This document shows, piece after piece, positions 5,804 through 11,067 of a DNA stretch of 11,067 nucleotides; the first letter of the stretch is position 1, and each line of letters opens with the position of its first letter. Position numbers and translations under genes: made by a program. The notes under the pieces were generated by a model. That model was not told the origin of the DNA, did no database searches, and was given only the letters and a program-made list of their open reading frames with translations. Source of the stretch: Bacteroidota bacterium (GTDB lineage Bacteria > Bacteroidota > Bacteroidia > Chitinophagales > Saprospiraceae); NCBI GenBank assembly GCA_024280135.1, contig JAJRQS010000275.1, forward strand, positions 1 to 11,067, read 5' to 3'.

Positions 5804-6262
5804 TTATTTAGGTACAACCTCAGATTCATAACCCGCTTTTAACCAACCTTTCATTCCTCCGGCCAAGTTATAGACTTCTTTGAAACCCATGTTATGCATC
5901 ATATTCATGGCTTTACCTGAACGATTTCCTGAACGACAATACACACCATAAGGCTTAGACTTATCTAACTTACTAAGTCCTGCCTTAAAAGCAGCTCCAT
6001 CTTTCCAGTTAATATTTTTTGGCGTTCCTGGAATAAAACCATAAGGTTTATTGACATCTGAAAATACATTGTCAGATAATCTTTCTTTGGGAGCTCTTAC
6101 GTCAATAGCCGTGAACTTACCTTCATCCATCATTTTTTTGAATGTAGCGGTGTCCACATCCTTGGCAATGCTATTTTTTGCGACAGCAGATTTATCACCA
6201 CAAGAAGACAATCCTAGAGAAAGGAATGCTGCCAAGAAAATAAAAATTAAAGAACGTTTCAT
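5804..6262 (-). CDS. Rhodanese-domain lipoprotein
   Basis: The 152-residue product begins with a lipoprotein signal peptide whose lipobox LSSC puts the lipidated cysteine at C21, so the domain should sit in the periplasm tethered to a membrane. Residues about 34-148 form one rhodanese domain: AIDVRAPKER (52-61), GFIPGTPKNINW (75-86, the equivalent of the usual GHIPGAINI), and the active loop CRSGNRSG with C109 in a six-residue loop typical of sulfurtransferases, then VYNLAGGMKGW (130-140). Such domains carry sulfur as a cysteine persulfide; the donor and acceptor are not evident. The stretch LSDNVFSDVNKPY before the IPG motif is longer than in many single-domain rhodaneses. It lies 45 bp downstream of the porin gene on the same strand and is probably co-transcribed, with a small hairpin in the gap. 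Confidence 0.93.
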   Translation of the reverse strand: MKRSLIFIFLAAFLSLGLSSCGDKSAVAKNSIAKDVDTATFKKMMDEGKFTAIDVRAPKERLSDNVFSDVNKPYGFIPGTPKNINWKDGAAFKAGLSKLDKSKPYGVYCRSGNRSGKAMNMMHNMGFKEVYNLAGGMKGWLKAGYESEVVPK

Positions 6263-6289
6263 CTTTTTTGTTTTTAAGTTTTGAAAAAT

Positions 6290-6305
6290 TGAGCAATACT
6301 GCTCA
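6290..6305 (-). terminator. Small hairpin between porin and rhodanese genes, possible partial terminator
   Basis: TGAGCA (6290-6295) and TGCTCA (6300-6305) form a perfect 6-bp stem with a 4-nt loop, 2 nt past the porin stop. On the minus strand it is followed by ATTTTTC, a short T run. It could reduce read-through into the rhodanese gene or protect the porin mRNA 3' end. Confidence 0.4.
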
Positions 6306-6307
6306 CA

Positions 6308-7585
6308 TTAAAAGTCCACCTGTAGCCTAATCAAATCGGCATTCAATGCTTTCCTTTTATCTATATCACTGTTTTTGTTCGAGCCTGAGATATTGTGGTT
6401 ATACATCAATCTAGTGTGGTTATTTAAGTACCAATTAAAACCAAAACCTATGTCTGTAAGTTCACTATAATAATCTTTCCCGTTAAACAAATCCTCGTAA
6501 TCGGTAATTGACTTATAGTCCATCTTAGAATATCTAACCACTAACTCAAACTCACCCCAATCATGATCCTTAATACAGAAGTTATTATAGGCATGAACCC
6601 GAGAAAAAGCACCGTGTTTAAACCCACGATGACCTTTTGTTAGAAAGAAAGATGCCGTAGTATAAAAACCATTTACATTAAAAGTTTTATCGGTCTTTTT
6701 TCCTGCATCATCTGTAATTTCTGAATTGTATCCCGCAATTTCGTATTCACCTTGAATAGAAAAGCGGCCAAAAATAGCAGCCAATTCAAAGCCCAAATCT
6801 TGCTGGTTTTTCAATAAGCCCGGAATCTTGACATACTCTTCTCCTACTGTATGTACATGACCACCCATGTGATTTTCTGGTCTAAACTTCAAATCATATT
6901 CCTTTGGATGCTCATCACGTACGCGTGATTCAAAGTTAAAACCCAAATGTACTAATTGGTTTTTCTCTTTGTTAACATATACCGGACTTGTCAATCGAGC
7001 CACAAAATGACCGCCCTTATTATTCAACCGACCAACTTTAAAACCTTGGTGGTTATTACCGTTTCCCGCATACGATATTTGCAATCCTAGTTTACCGTTT
7101 AATATTCCCATATTATCATACATGATACCACTGTTCCAACGGAAATTTTGAGTAGATGTCATCATTGCACGCTCTATCATCGGAATATATTTACTACTAG
7201 TCATCATATCTAGACCTGTCGCTTCCGCAAAGCTACCTACCGTTATATTACCACCAATACCTGGAAGCTTTACGAATTTAATATACACGTCTCTATACCC
7301 AATTTTGGATCCAGCAAACTCAAACTGTACTTTATATTTAATATTTTTATAGATTTTGCCAGAGCCTGAAAGATACACCCTGCGAAATTCACTACCTCTA
7401 AAGGTATTTGTTGAATCGGGCGTAATTTCTTGTTTCATGAATTCATAGTCATATTGAATTCTTCCGTGTAAAGCTACAGTAGGCTTTACCTTCACTGGTT
7501 TACTTTCCTCAGTGTTCTCCTGCCCATATGCAGCTTGAAAACCAAAGACAACTATTGCTAGAAGCAAAAATAATATTTTTTTCAT
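6308..7585 (-). CDS. Outer-membrane porin of the phosphate-selective OprO/OprP type
   Basis: The 425-residue product has a signal peptide (MKKILFLLLAIVVFGF, cleavage likely after AAYG at residue 21). The rest is rich in alternating polar/hydrophobic beta-strands and ends in VDF, the terminal phenylalanine used for outer-membrane insertion. Family features include the opening strand ALHGRIQYDYEF, FRRVYLSGSGKIYKNIKYKVQFEFAG (seen as two adjacent strands near residues 67-92), and DVYIKF followed by ITVGSFAEATGLD. This pattern is typical of the porin O/P superfamily, which often passes phosphate or other anions. A loop around 237-245 is histidine-rich (H239, H243, H245). The real substrate cannot be decided from sequence, and family naming does not prove phosphate selectivity. 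It is the first gene of a probable two-gene unit with the rhodanese lipoprotein, and is divergent from the carbonic anhydrase gene. Confidence 0.85.
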   Translation of the reverse strand: MKKILFLLLAIVVFGFQAAYGQENTEESKPVKVKPTVALHGRIQYDYEFMKQEITPDSTNTFRGSEFRRVYLSGSGKIYKNIKYKVQFEFAGSKIGYRDVYIKFVKLPGIGGNITVGSFAEATGLDMMTSSKYIPMIERAMMTSTQNFRWNSGIMYDNMGILNGKLGLQISYAGNGNNHQGFKVGRLNNKGGHFVARLTSPVYVNKEKNQLVHLGFNFESRVRDEHPKEYDLKFRPENHMGGHVHTVGEEYVKIPGLLKNQQDLGFELAAIFGRFSIQGEYEIAGYNSEITDDAGKKTDKTFNVNGFYTTASFFLTKGHRGFKHGAFSRVHAYNNFCIKDHDWGEFELVVRYSKMDYKSITDYEDLFNGKDYYSELTDIGFGFNWYLNNHTRLMYNHNISGSNKNSDIDKRKALNADLIRLQVDF

Positions 7586-7633
7586 GTTGTTTGTTTAAGT
7601 GAATTAAAAAGTGATTCATCTTGTAAATCAGGA

Positions 7634-7641
7634 CAAAAGTA
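7634..7641 (-). promoter_or_regulatory. Candidate -7 element for the porin gene
   Basis: The minus strand reads TACTTTTG, an exact TAnnTTTG match, with an expected start near 7627 and a leader of about 40 nt. The closest TTG upstream is 27 bp away, longer than usual, so a helper protein may be needed. Confidence 0.45.
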
Positions 7642-7661
7642 AAAAGGGAGTCCCCTTTTAA

Positions 7662-7679
7662 TTGTGACCAACATTACAA
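7662..7679. promoter_or_regulatory. Crp/Fnr-like inverted repeat upstream of the porin gene
   Basis: TTGTGA-N6-TTACAA is an 18-bp near-palindrome with a single mismatched pair and the half-site and spacing common to Crp/Fnr-family operators. Its centre is about 43 bp upstream of the start predicted from the -7 element, close to the position used by activators that touch polymerase directly. No regulator gene is in the window. Confidence 0.4.
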
Positions 7680-7807
7680 ATCTATAAATACGTGTTATTC
7701 ATCTCTTCTCTGTCGTTAATCACTATTAGCATAACCTACTCTATATCAGACATTTATACTCATAAAATATTTCTTTTTTCTTAAAAATATGATATTTTCT
7801 ATCTGCC

Positions 7808-7827
7808 TTGATGATAAAAGTCATCAA
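7808..7827. promoter_or_regulatory. Perfect inverted repeat, possible operator upstream of carbonic anhydrase gene
   Basis: TTGATGA (7808-7814) and TCATCAA (7821-7827) are perfect complements with a 6-bp spacer. The length and spacing suit a dimeric regulator. It lies about 116 bp before the carbonic anhydrase start codon. Confidence 0.35.
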
Positions 7828-7901
7828 CAAATTTTTATCAAAAATAATTGTTAACAAAAGTTAAATCAGCCATTATCATGATTCTTTTTTTTAATCCATC
7901 A

Positions 7902-7909
7902 TACCTTCG
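7902..7909 (+). promoter_or_regulatory. Near-match -7 element for the carbonic anhydrase gene
   Basis: TACCTTCG differs from TAnnTTTG at one base and lies 34 bp before the ATG. No TTG is found at the usual -33 spacing. A start near 7916 would exclude the upstream ATG at 7848 from the transcript. Confidence 0.3.
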
Positions 7910-7943
7910 CCCTCCTTTAACATTCATAATAAAAAATAAGACG

Positions 7944-8723
7944 ATGAAGAAAGTAACCCTCCCCTTAATAATGGCTTTAGGCATGTTTTTGGCATCTTGC
8001 ACTGCCACACAAAAGCATATGACCTCTGAACATCATAAAAAGCATTGGAGCTACGATGGAGAAACGGCTCCCGCTTTTTGGGCAACCTTTGAAACTGAAT
8101 CTGAATGTGGTTCACACCAACAGTCTCCAATAAATATAATAACTAAAGAAACAAAAGAAACTGATTCTAATCAATTAAAATTTCACTATACACCCAGCAC
8201 GCTCATCAATAATGTAGTCAACAATGGACACTCCATTCAATTCAATTTTGATGATGGAAACACCATTACTTTTGGCGGAAAAGAGTATGCCCTAAAACAG
8301 TTACATTTTCATGAAAGCTCTGAACATACCATCAATGGAATTAGATATCCGATTGAGATTCACTTAGTCCATGTCAGCTCAGATAATAAAATTGCAGTGG
8401 TTGGGATTTTGGGTTACGAGGGGGATGCCAGTCAACAATTTTCTTATCTAACTCACTTTTTACCCCTTAAGCCCAAGGAAACACAGTTTGTCCACCATAA
8501 ATTTAACTTGTCTGACATATTACCCAAACAAAAAGATTACTACACTTATTCTGGTTCATTAACCACGCCTCCTTGCAGCGAACATGTTAACTGGATTGTT
8601 TTTCAACACCCTATTAGTTTATCCTTAGAACAGGTAGAGAAGATTCATAAAAATATGCCGGATCACAATTACAGACCTACGCAGCCATTAAATGGTCGAA
8701 CTGTTCATTTGAGTAAAGAATAG
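7944..8723 (+). CDS. Alpha-class carbonic anhydrase, lipoprotein
   Basis: The product is 259 residues from the ATG at 7944. It interconverts CO2 and bicarbonate with a zinc-bound hydroxide. The start is chosen because it gives a clean lipoprotein signal (MKKVTLPLIMALG..., lipobox LASC, C19); an in-frame ATG at 7848 would add 32 residues ahead of it. The catalytic site is complete: zinc ligands H121 and H123 in LHFHESSEH and H140 in EIHLVH; E127 and T207 matching the hydroxide-orienting Glu and Thr; H96 in NNGHSIQF matching the proton-shuttle histidine. C55 (ECGSHQQSPINI) and C211 (LTTPPCSE) match the conserved disulfide of secreted bacterial enzymes. It should act in the periplasm or on the cell surface. 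It is divergent from the porin gene and ends at its own terminator. Confidence 0.96.
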   Translation: MKKVTLPLIMALGMFLASCTATQKHMTSEHHKKHWSYDGETAPAFWATFETESECGSHQQSPINIITKETKETDSNQLKFHYTPSTLINNVVNNGHSIQFNFDDGNTITFGGKEYALKQLHFHESSEHTINGIRYPIEIHLVHVSSDNKIAVVGILGYEGDASQQFSYLTHFLPLKPKETQFVHHKFNLSDILPKQKDYYTYSGSLTTPPCSEHVNWIVFQHPISLSLEQVEKIHKNMPDHNYRPTQPLNGRTVHLSKE

Positions 8724-8744
8724 ACTTAGTTCCAACCAAACTCC

Positions 8745-8789
8745 AAATGTAGGTTTGCCAAAATCGTAGGCAAATCTACATTTTTTTTT
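8745..8789 (+). terminator. Intrinsic terminator of the carbonic anhydrase gene
   Basis: A 15-bp stem (8745-8759 with 8769-8783), containing one G-T pair at 8753/8775, has a 9-nt loop and runs into nine Ts (8781-8789). It begins 21 bp after the stop codon. Confidence 0.93.
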
Positions 8790-8952
8790 GCTTATTAATA
8801 TGGGCTATTTTTTTATATTAAAAATTGTTTTTGAATAGTTGCTATTGGAAAACGTTCTTATCGAAATAAGCATCCACTCATAGTTCTTTATAGAAGAGAG
8901 AACCTTCATCTTTGGTAAATTTTATTTTTTTCATTTTTGTTATTTTTCACCA

Positions 8953-9011
8953 AAGGTAAACTCCGTCACGCTTCTGACAGTTTGACCTTGCCAAAAACCA
9001 AGCAAAGGTCA
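8953..9011 (+). repeat. Two mutually exclusive hairpins sharing one arm
   Basis: Hairpin A runs 8953-8989: AAGGT, AAACT and GTCA pair with TGAC, AGTTT and ACCTT around a CGCTTC loop, with CC and G bulges. Hairpin B pairs TGACCTT (8983-8989) with AAGGTCA (9005-9011), plus GC/GC inside across a bulged A. Both use 8985-8989, so only one can form at a time. Confidence 0.5.
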
Positions 9012-9050
9012 TAAAAAAACAACATAACTCACTGAGTATCAATTTTTATA

Positions 9051-9080
9051 AATAGCCAAACATTTCAAACAATAGCCAAA
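9051..9080. repeat. Direct repeat AATAGCCAAA with 20-bp period
   Basis: AATAGCCAAA occurs at 9051-9060 and again at 9071-9080, exactly two helical turns apart, about 180 bp before the helicase start. Confidence 0.7.
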
Positions 9081-9144
9081 ACTCCATCTCATCATATCCT
9101 TTTAGTTTATAAGTGTATCAGGCTGTGAATCAATAGTCGATCCG

Positions 9145-9184
9145 TTTGCAAACGTTTACAAACGTAAGTAAACGTTTATTAACG
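9145..9184. repeat. Four 10-bp tandem repeats with LacI-type operator-like cores
   Basis: Four consecutive 10-mers end in AACG: TTTGCAAACG, TTTACAAACG, TAAGTAAACG and TTTATTAACG. The sequence TGCAAACGTTTACA (9147-9160) fits the LacI/CcpA-type operator pattern TGnAAnCGnTTnCA. TAAACGTTTA (9169-9178) is a perfect palindrome, its centre 20 bp from the first. The block lies just upstream of the predicted helicase promoter. Confidence 0.7.
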
Positions 9185-9251
9185 GATAAATTCAAAAGTT
9201 GACCCCATCTTTGCGGAAGCGAAAAAGTTCATCTACAATAAATAGAAAATC

Positions 9252-11067
9252 ATGACACAAGCAATACCTGTTCCTTCAAAACATCGTACCTTTGAAGCCA
9301 CACGAAGCCATATAACCAATGCTATGAAGAATCCAGAATTAGACCTTGCATGGAATTTTATTGAAAAGACCAATAGAAGCATTTTCTTGACGGGTAAAGC
9401 TGGCACTGGCAAGACTACTTTTTTGCATAAGATTAAAGCAGAATCAAAAAAACGATTAGTCGTAGTCGCACCGACTGGAGTCGCTGCCATCAATGCAAAA
9501 GGGGTAACAATACACTCCTTTTTTCAAATGCCTTTTGGTCCCATTTTGCCGGAAGGCGCACAAAATTCCCATCAGAAAGCGGAGTTTGCACAAAAATTTA
9601 CTAAGAAGAAGTTAGACATCATTCGGTCTTTGGATTTATTGATTATCGATGAGATCAGTATGGTGCGAGCAGATTTATTGGATGGTATTGATCAGGTTTT
9701 GCGTAGATTTAAAAATGGAAAACGGGCGTTTGGGGGTGTACAGGTTTTAATGATTGGTGACTTGCAACAATTGGCTCCCGTTGTAAAACCACATGAATGG
9801 GATTTGTTAAGGGAGCATTATTCAAACCCTTATTTCTTCAGTAGCCTTGCGTTTCAGAAAGTGAATACTGTCGGTATCGAGCTCAAGCATATCTATCGAC
9901 AAGATGACCAAGTTTTTATTGACATTCTCAATGAGATTCGTAATAACAAGTTAAGCCCTGCTTCCGCCAAAAAATTAAATGAGCGCTATATTCCAAATTA
10001 TACAATGCCCAAAGATGAAGGATTCATCACCTTAACAACGCATAACAATCGGGCTGACAGTATGAATCAATCCGAATTATCAAAACTAAAAACAAGTAGT
10101 CGGTTCTTTCAAGCCACTATCGAAGGGAAGTTTCCTGCCCATGCCTACCCGACTCATGAAAAATTAGAATTAAAAATAGGTGCCCAGGTGATGTTTGTCA
10201 AAAACGATAGCCAGCCCGACAAACGATATTTTAATGGAAAGATAGGTACCATTACACAGATGGATGGAGAAGAAATAGTCGTTCGATGCCCTGATGACGA
10301 TTTTGATATTCATGTTAATCGAGAAGTTTGGGAGAACATAAAGTATGCCATCAATGCCAAATCTAAAGCTATAGAAGAGGATAAAGTTGGTTCGTTTACA
10401 CAAATCCCTTTGCGCTTGGCATGGGCGATTACTATTCATAAAAGTCAAGGGCTCACTTTTGAGAAAGCGGTTATAGATGCACAAGCTTCTTTCGCTCATG
10501 GGCAAACTTATGTTGCCTTGAGCCGATGTAAATCACTAGAAGGTATCGTTTTATTAAATCCTATTGGAGACAAAAGTATTATTAGTGATAACAGGGTAAC
10601 CTCTTTTACTAAACATGTGGAAACTCATCTACCTGACCAAAAAGAATTAAACGCTTCCCAACAAGCTTATCAGTTAATGATGATGGAAGAATTATTTAAT
10701 TTTAGCATGCTTCTCTACCCTATCAAGCGTTTAATTTCAATTTATTACAACTTTAAGTCGTCTTTAAAAGGTGCTATTATTGAACCCCTAATGCTTATTC
10801 AAGATGAAGGAATTTTGCCTTTAGAAAAGATTAGTCAATCTTTCAAAGCCCAATTACATAACCTAAGTATCGCTAGTAAAAAATTACCGCAAGAAGATTC
10901 CGTCATTCAAGCAAGACTACAAAAAGGGATTTTGTATTTTTTGAATTTCACCGAAGAAAAAATCCAAAAGCCTTTTTCAGAAATAAGCTATATCACTGAT
11001 AACCAATCCGTTAAAAAGGATTTTCAAAAGCAAATAAAGATTTTTGAGGAAGAGCTTACGCAAAAAA
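9252..11067 (+). CDS. PIF1-like (superfamily 1B) DNA helicase, partial
   Basis: The reading frame from the ATG at 9252 is open for 605 codons to the window edge, so the C-terminus is missing. PIF1-family enzymes unwind DNA 5' to 3' with ATP and act on forks, R-loops or G-quadruplexes. Motifs: Walker A GKAGTGKTT (48-56, K54), PTGVAAINAKGVTIHSFF-type motif Ia region (about 75-92), Walker B IIDEISMV (131-138), GDLQQLAPV (169-177), and the C-terminal helicase motifs IHKSQGLTF (395-403) and YVALSRC (420-426). The remaining 180 residues are a helical extension of unknown role; homologues in Bacteroidota often carry HRDC or helix-turn-helix domains further on, which lie outside this window. An internal ATG at 9324 (MKNPELDLAW) would still keep every motif and is a realistic alternative start. 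The upstream repeats suggest regulation. Confidence 0.93.
   Translation, partial: MTQAIPVPSKHRTFEATRSHITNAMKNPELDLAWNFIEKTNRSIFLTGKAGTGKTTFLHKIKAESKKRLVVVAPTGVAAINAKGVTIHSFFQMPFGPILPEGAQNSHQKAEFAQKFTKKKLDIIRSLDLLIIDEISMVRADLLDGIDQVLRRFKNGKRAFGGVQVLMIGDLQQLAPVVKPHEWDLLREHYSNPYFFSSLAFQKVNTVGIELKHIYRQDDQVFIDILNEIRNNKLSPASAKKLNERYIPNYTMPKDEGFITLTTHNNRADSMNQSELSKLKTSSRFFQATIEGKFPAHAYPTHEKLELKIGAQVMFVKNDSQPDKRYFNGKIGTITQMDGEEIVVRCPDDDFDIHVNREVWENIKYAINAKSKAIEEDKVGSFTQIPLRLAWAITIHKSQGLTFEKAVIDAQASFAHGQTYVALSRCKSLEGIVLLNPIGDKSIISDNRVTSFTKHVETHLPDQKELNASQQAYQLMMMEELFNFSMLLYPIKRLISIYYNFKSSLKGAIIEPLMLIQDEGILPLEKISQSFKAQLHNLSIASKKLPQEDSVIQARLQKGILYFLNFTEEKIQKPFSEISYITDNQSVKKDFQKQIKIFEEELTQK

Larger units (their letters stand above)
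7586..7943. other. Divergent control region between porin and carbonic anhydrase genes
   Basis: This 358-bp region has no gene of its own. On the porin side it carries a -7 element candidate (7634-7641), a hairpin AAAAGGG/CCCTTTT (7642-7648 and 7653-7659) and a Crp/Fnr-like site (7662-7679). On the carbonic anhydrase side it carries a 7-bp inverted repeat (7808-7827), an AT-only inverted repeat AAAATAT-G-ATATTTT (7784-7798), and a near-match -7 element (7902-7909). Confidence 0.6.
8790..9251. other. Repeat-rich region upstream of the helicase gene
   Basis: About 460 bp without a supported gene. From left to right it holds a small hairpin CTTAT/ATAAG (8857-8870), an inverted pair CTTTGGT (8910-8916) / ACCAAAG (8949-8955), two overlapping hairpins (8953-9011), a 20-bp-spaced direct repeat (9051-9080) and four 10-bp repeats (9145-9184). 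CATCTTTG (9206-9213) is a one-mismatch -7 element, which would place the helicase transcript start near 9220. No known RNA family was recognised. Confidence 0.55.

Noticed and set aside
7848..7943. Upstream ATG start for the carbonic anhydrase
   Set aside because: It would bury the lipoprotein signal peptide 32 residues into the protein, and a near-match -7 element lies between the two starts.
9233..9493. 86-codon minus-strand ORF over the helicase start
   Set aside because: It is antisense to the Walker A region of the helicase and has no support of its own.
10170..10505. 111-codon minus-strand ORF within the helicase gene
   Set aside because: It lies opposite clear helicase coding sequence and has no recognisable features.

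Overview
The window looks like chromosomal DNA from a Bacteroidota member (order not resolvable). It is AT-rich. It opens with the start of a TonB-dependent receptor carrying a carboxypeptidase-D-like N-terminal domain. It has secreted lipoproteins with short lipoboxes, little Shine-Dalgarno signal, and several TAnnTTTG sequences, the -7 element used by the Bacteroidota primary sigma factor. Eight protein genes are supported; the first and last run off the window.

Layout. 1-422 (-): start of a TonB-dependent receptor. 423-883: divergent intergenic region. 884-2461 (+): rpoN, sigma-54, closed by a strong terminator. 2530-3374: a REP/RAYT unit, meaning a REP-associated HUH (Y1) transposase gene on the minus strand with palindromes at both edges and two more inside the gene. 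3403-5706 (+): topB, DNA topoisomerase III with two C-terminal zinc ribbons. 5804-6262 (-) and 6308-7585 (-): a rhodanese-domain lipoprotein and an OprP/OprO-type porin, probably co-transcribed from the porin side. 7944-8723 (+): an alpha-carbonic anhydrase lipoprotein, divergent from the porin, with its own terminator. 8790-9251: a repeat-rich control region. 9252-11067 (+): start of a PIF1-like helicase.

The most unusual region is the RAYT locus. The transposase keeps its HUH motif and a plausible catalytic tyrosine. Between them lies a 58-residue tract made only of proline and threonine, encoded by 174 bp that contain no A on the plus strand and are about 84% G+C by hand count, in an AT-rich genome. 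Immediately upstream of the tract, a perfect 28-bp REP palindrome is read in frame as part of the protein. Another REP overlaps the stop codon, and a fourth, decayed copy lies between the transposase and topB, where its bases could contribute to promoters in both directions. The copies differ from each other at paired positions (two covarying pairs), which argues that the folded palindrome matters.

The porin, rhodanese and carbonic anhydrase are all predicted envelope proteins and share one divergent control region holding a Crp/Fnr-like inverted repeat, so they may form an anion or bicarbonate handling module; this is inference. The helicase is preceded by direct repeats at 10-bp and 20-bp spacing, including a LacI-type operator-like core, and by two mutually exclusive hairpins.
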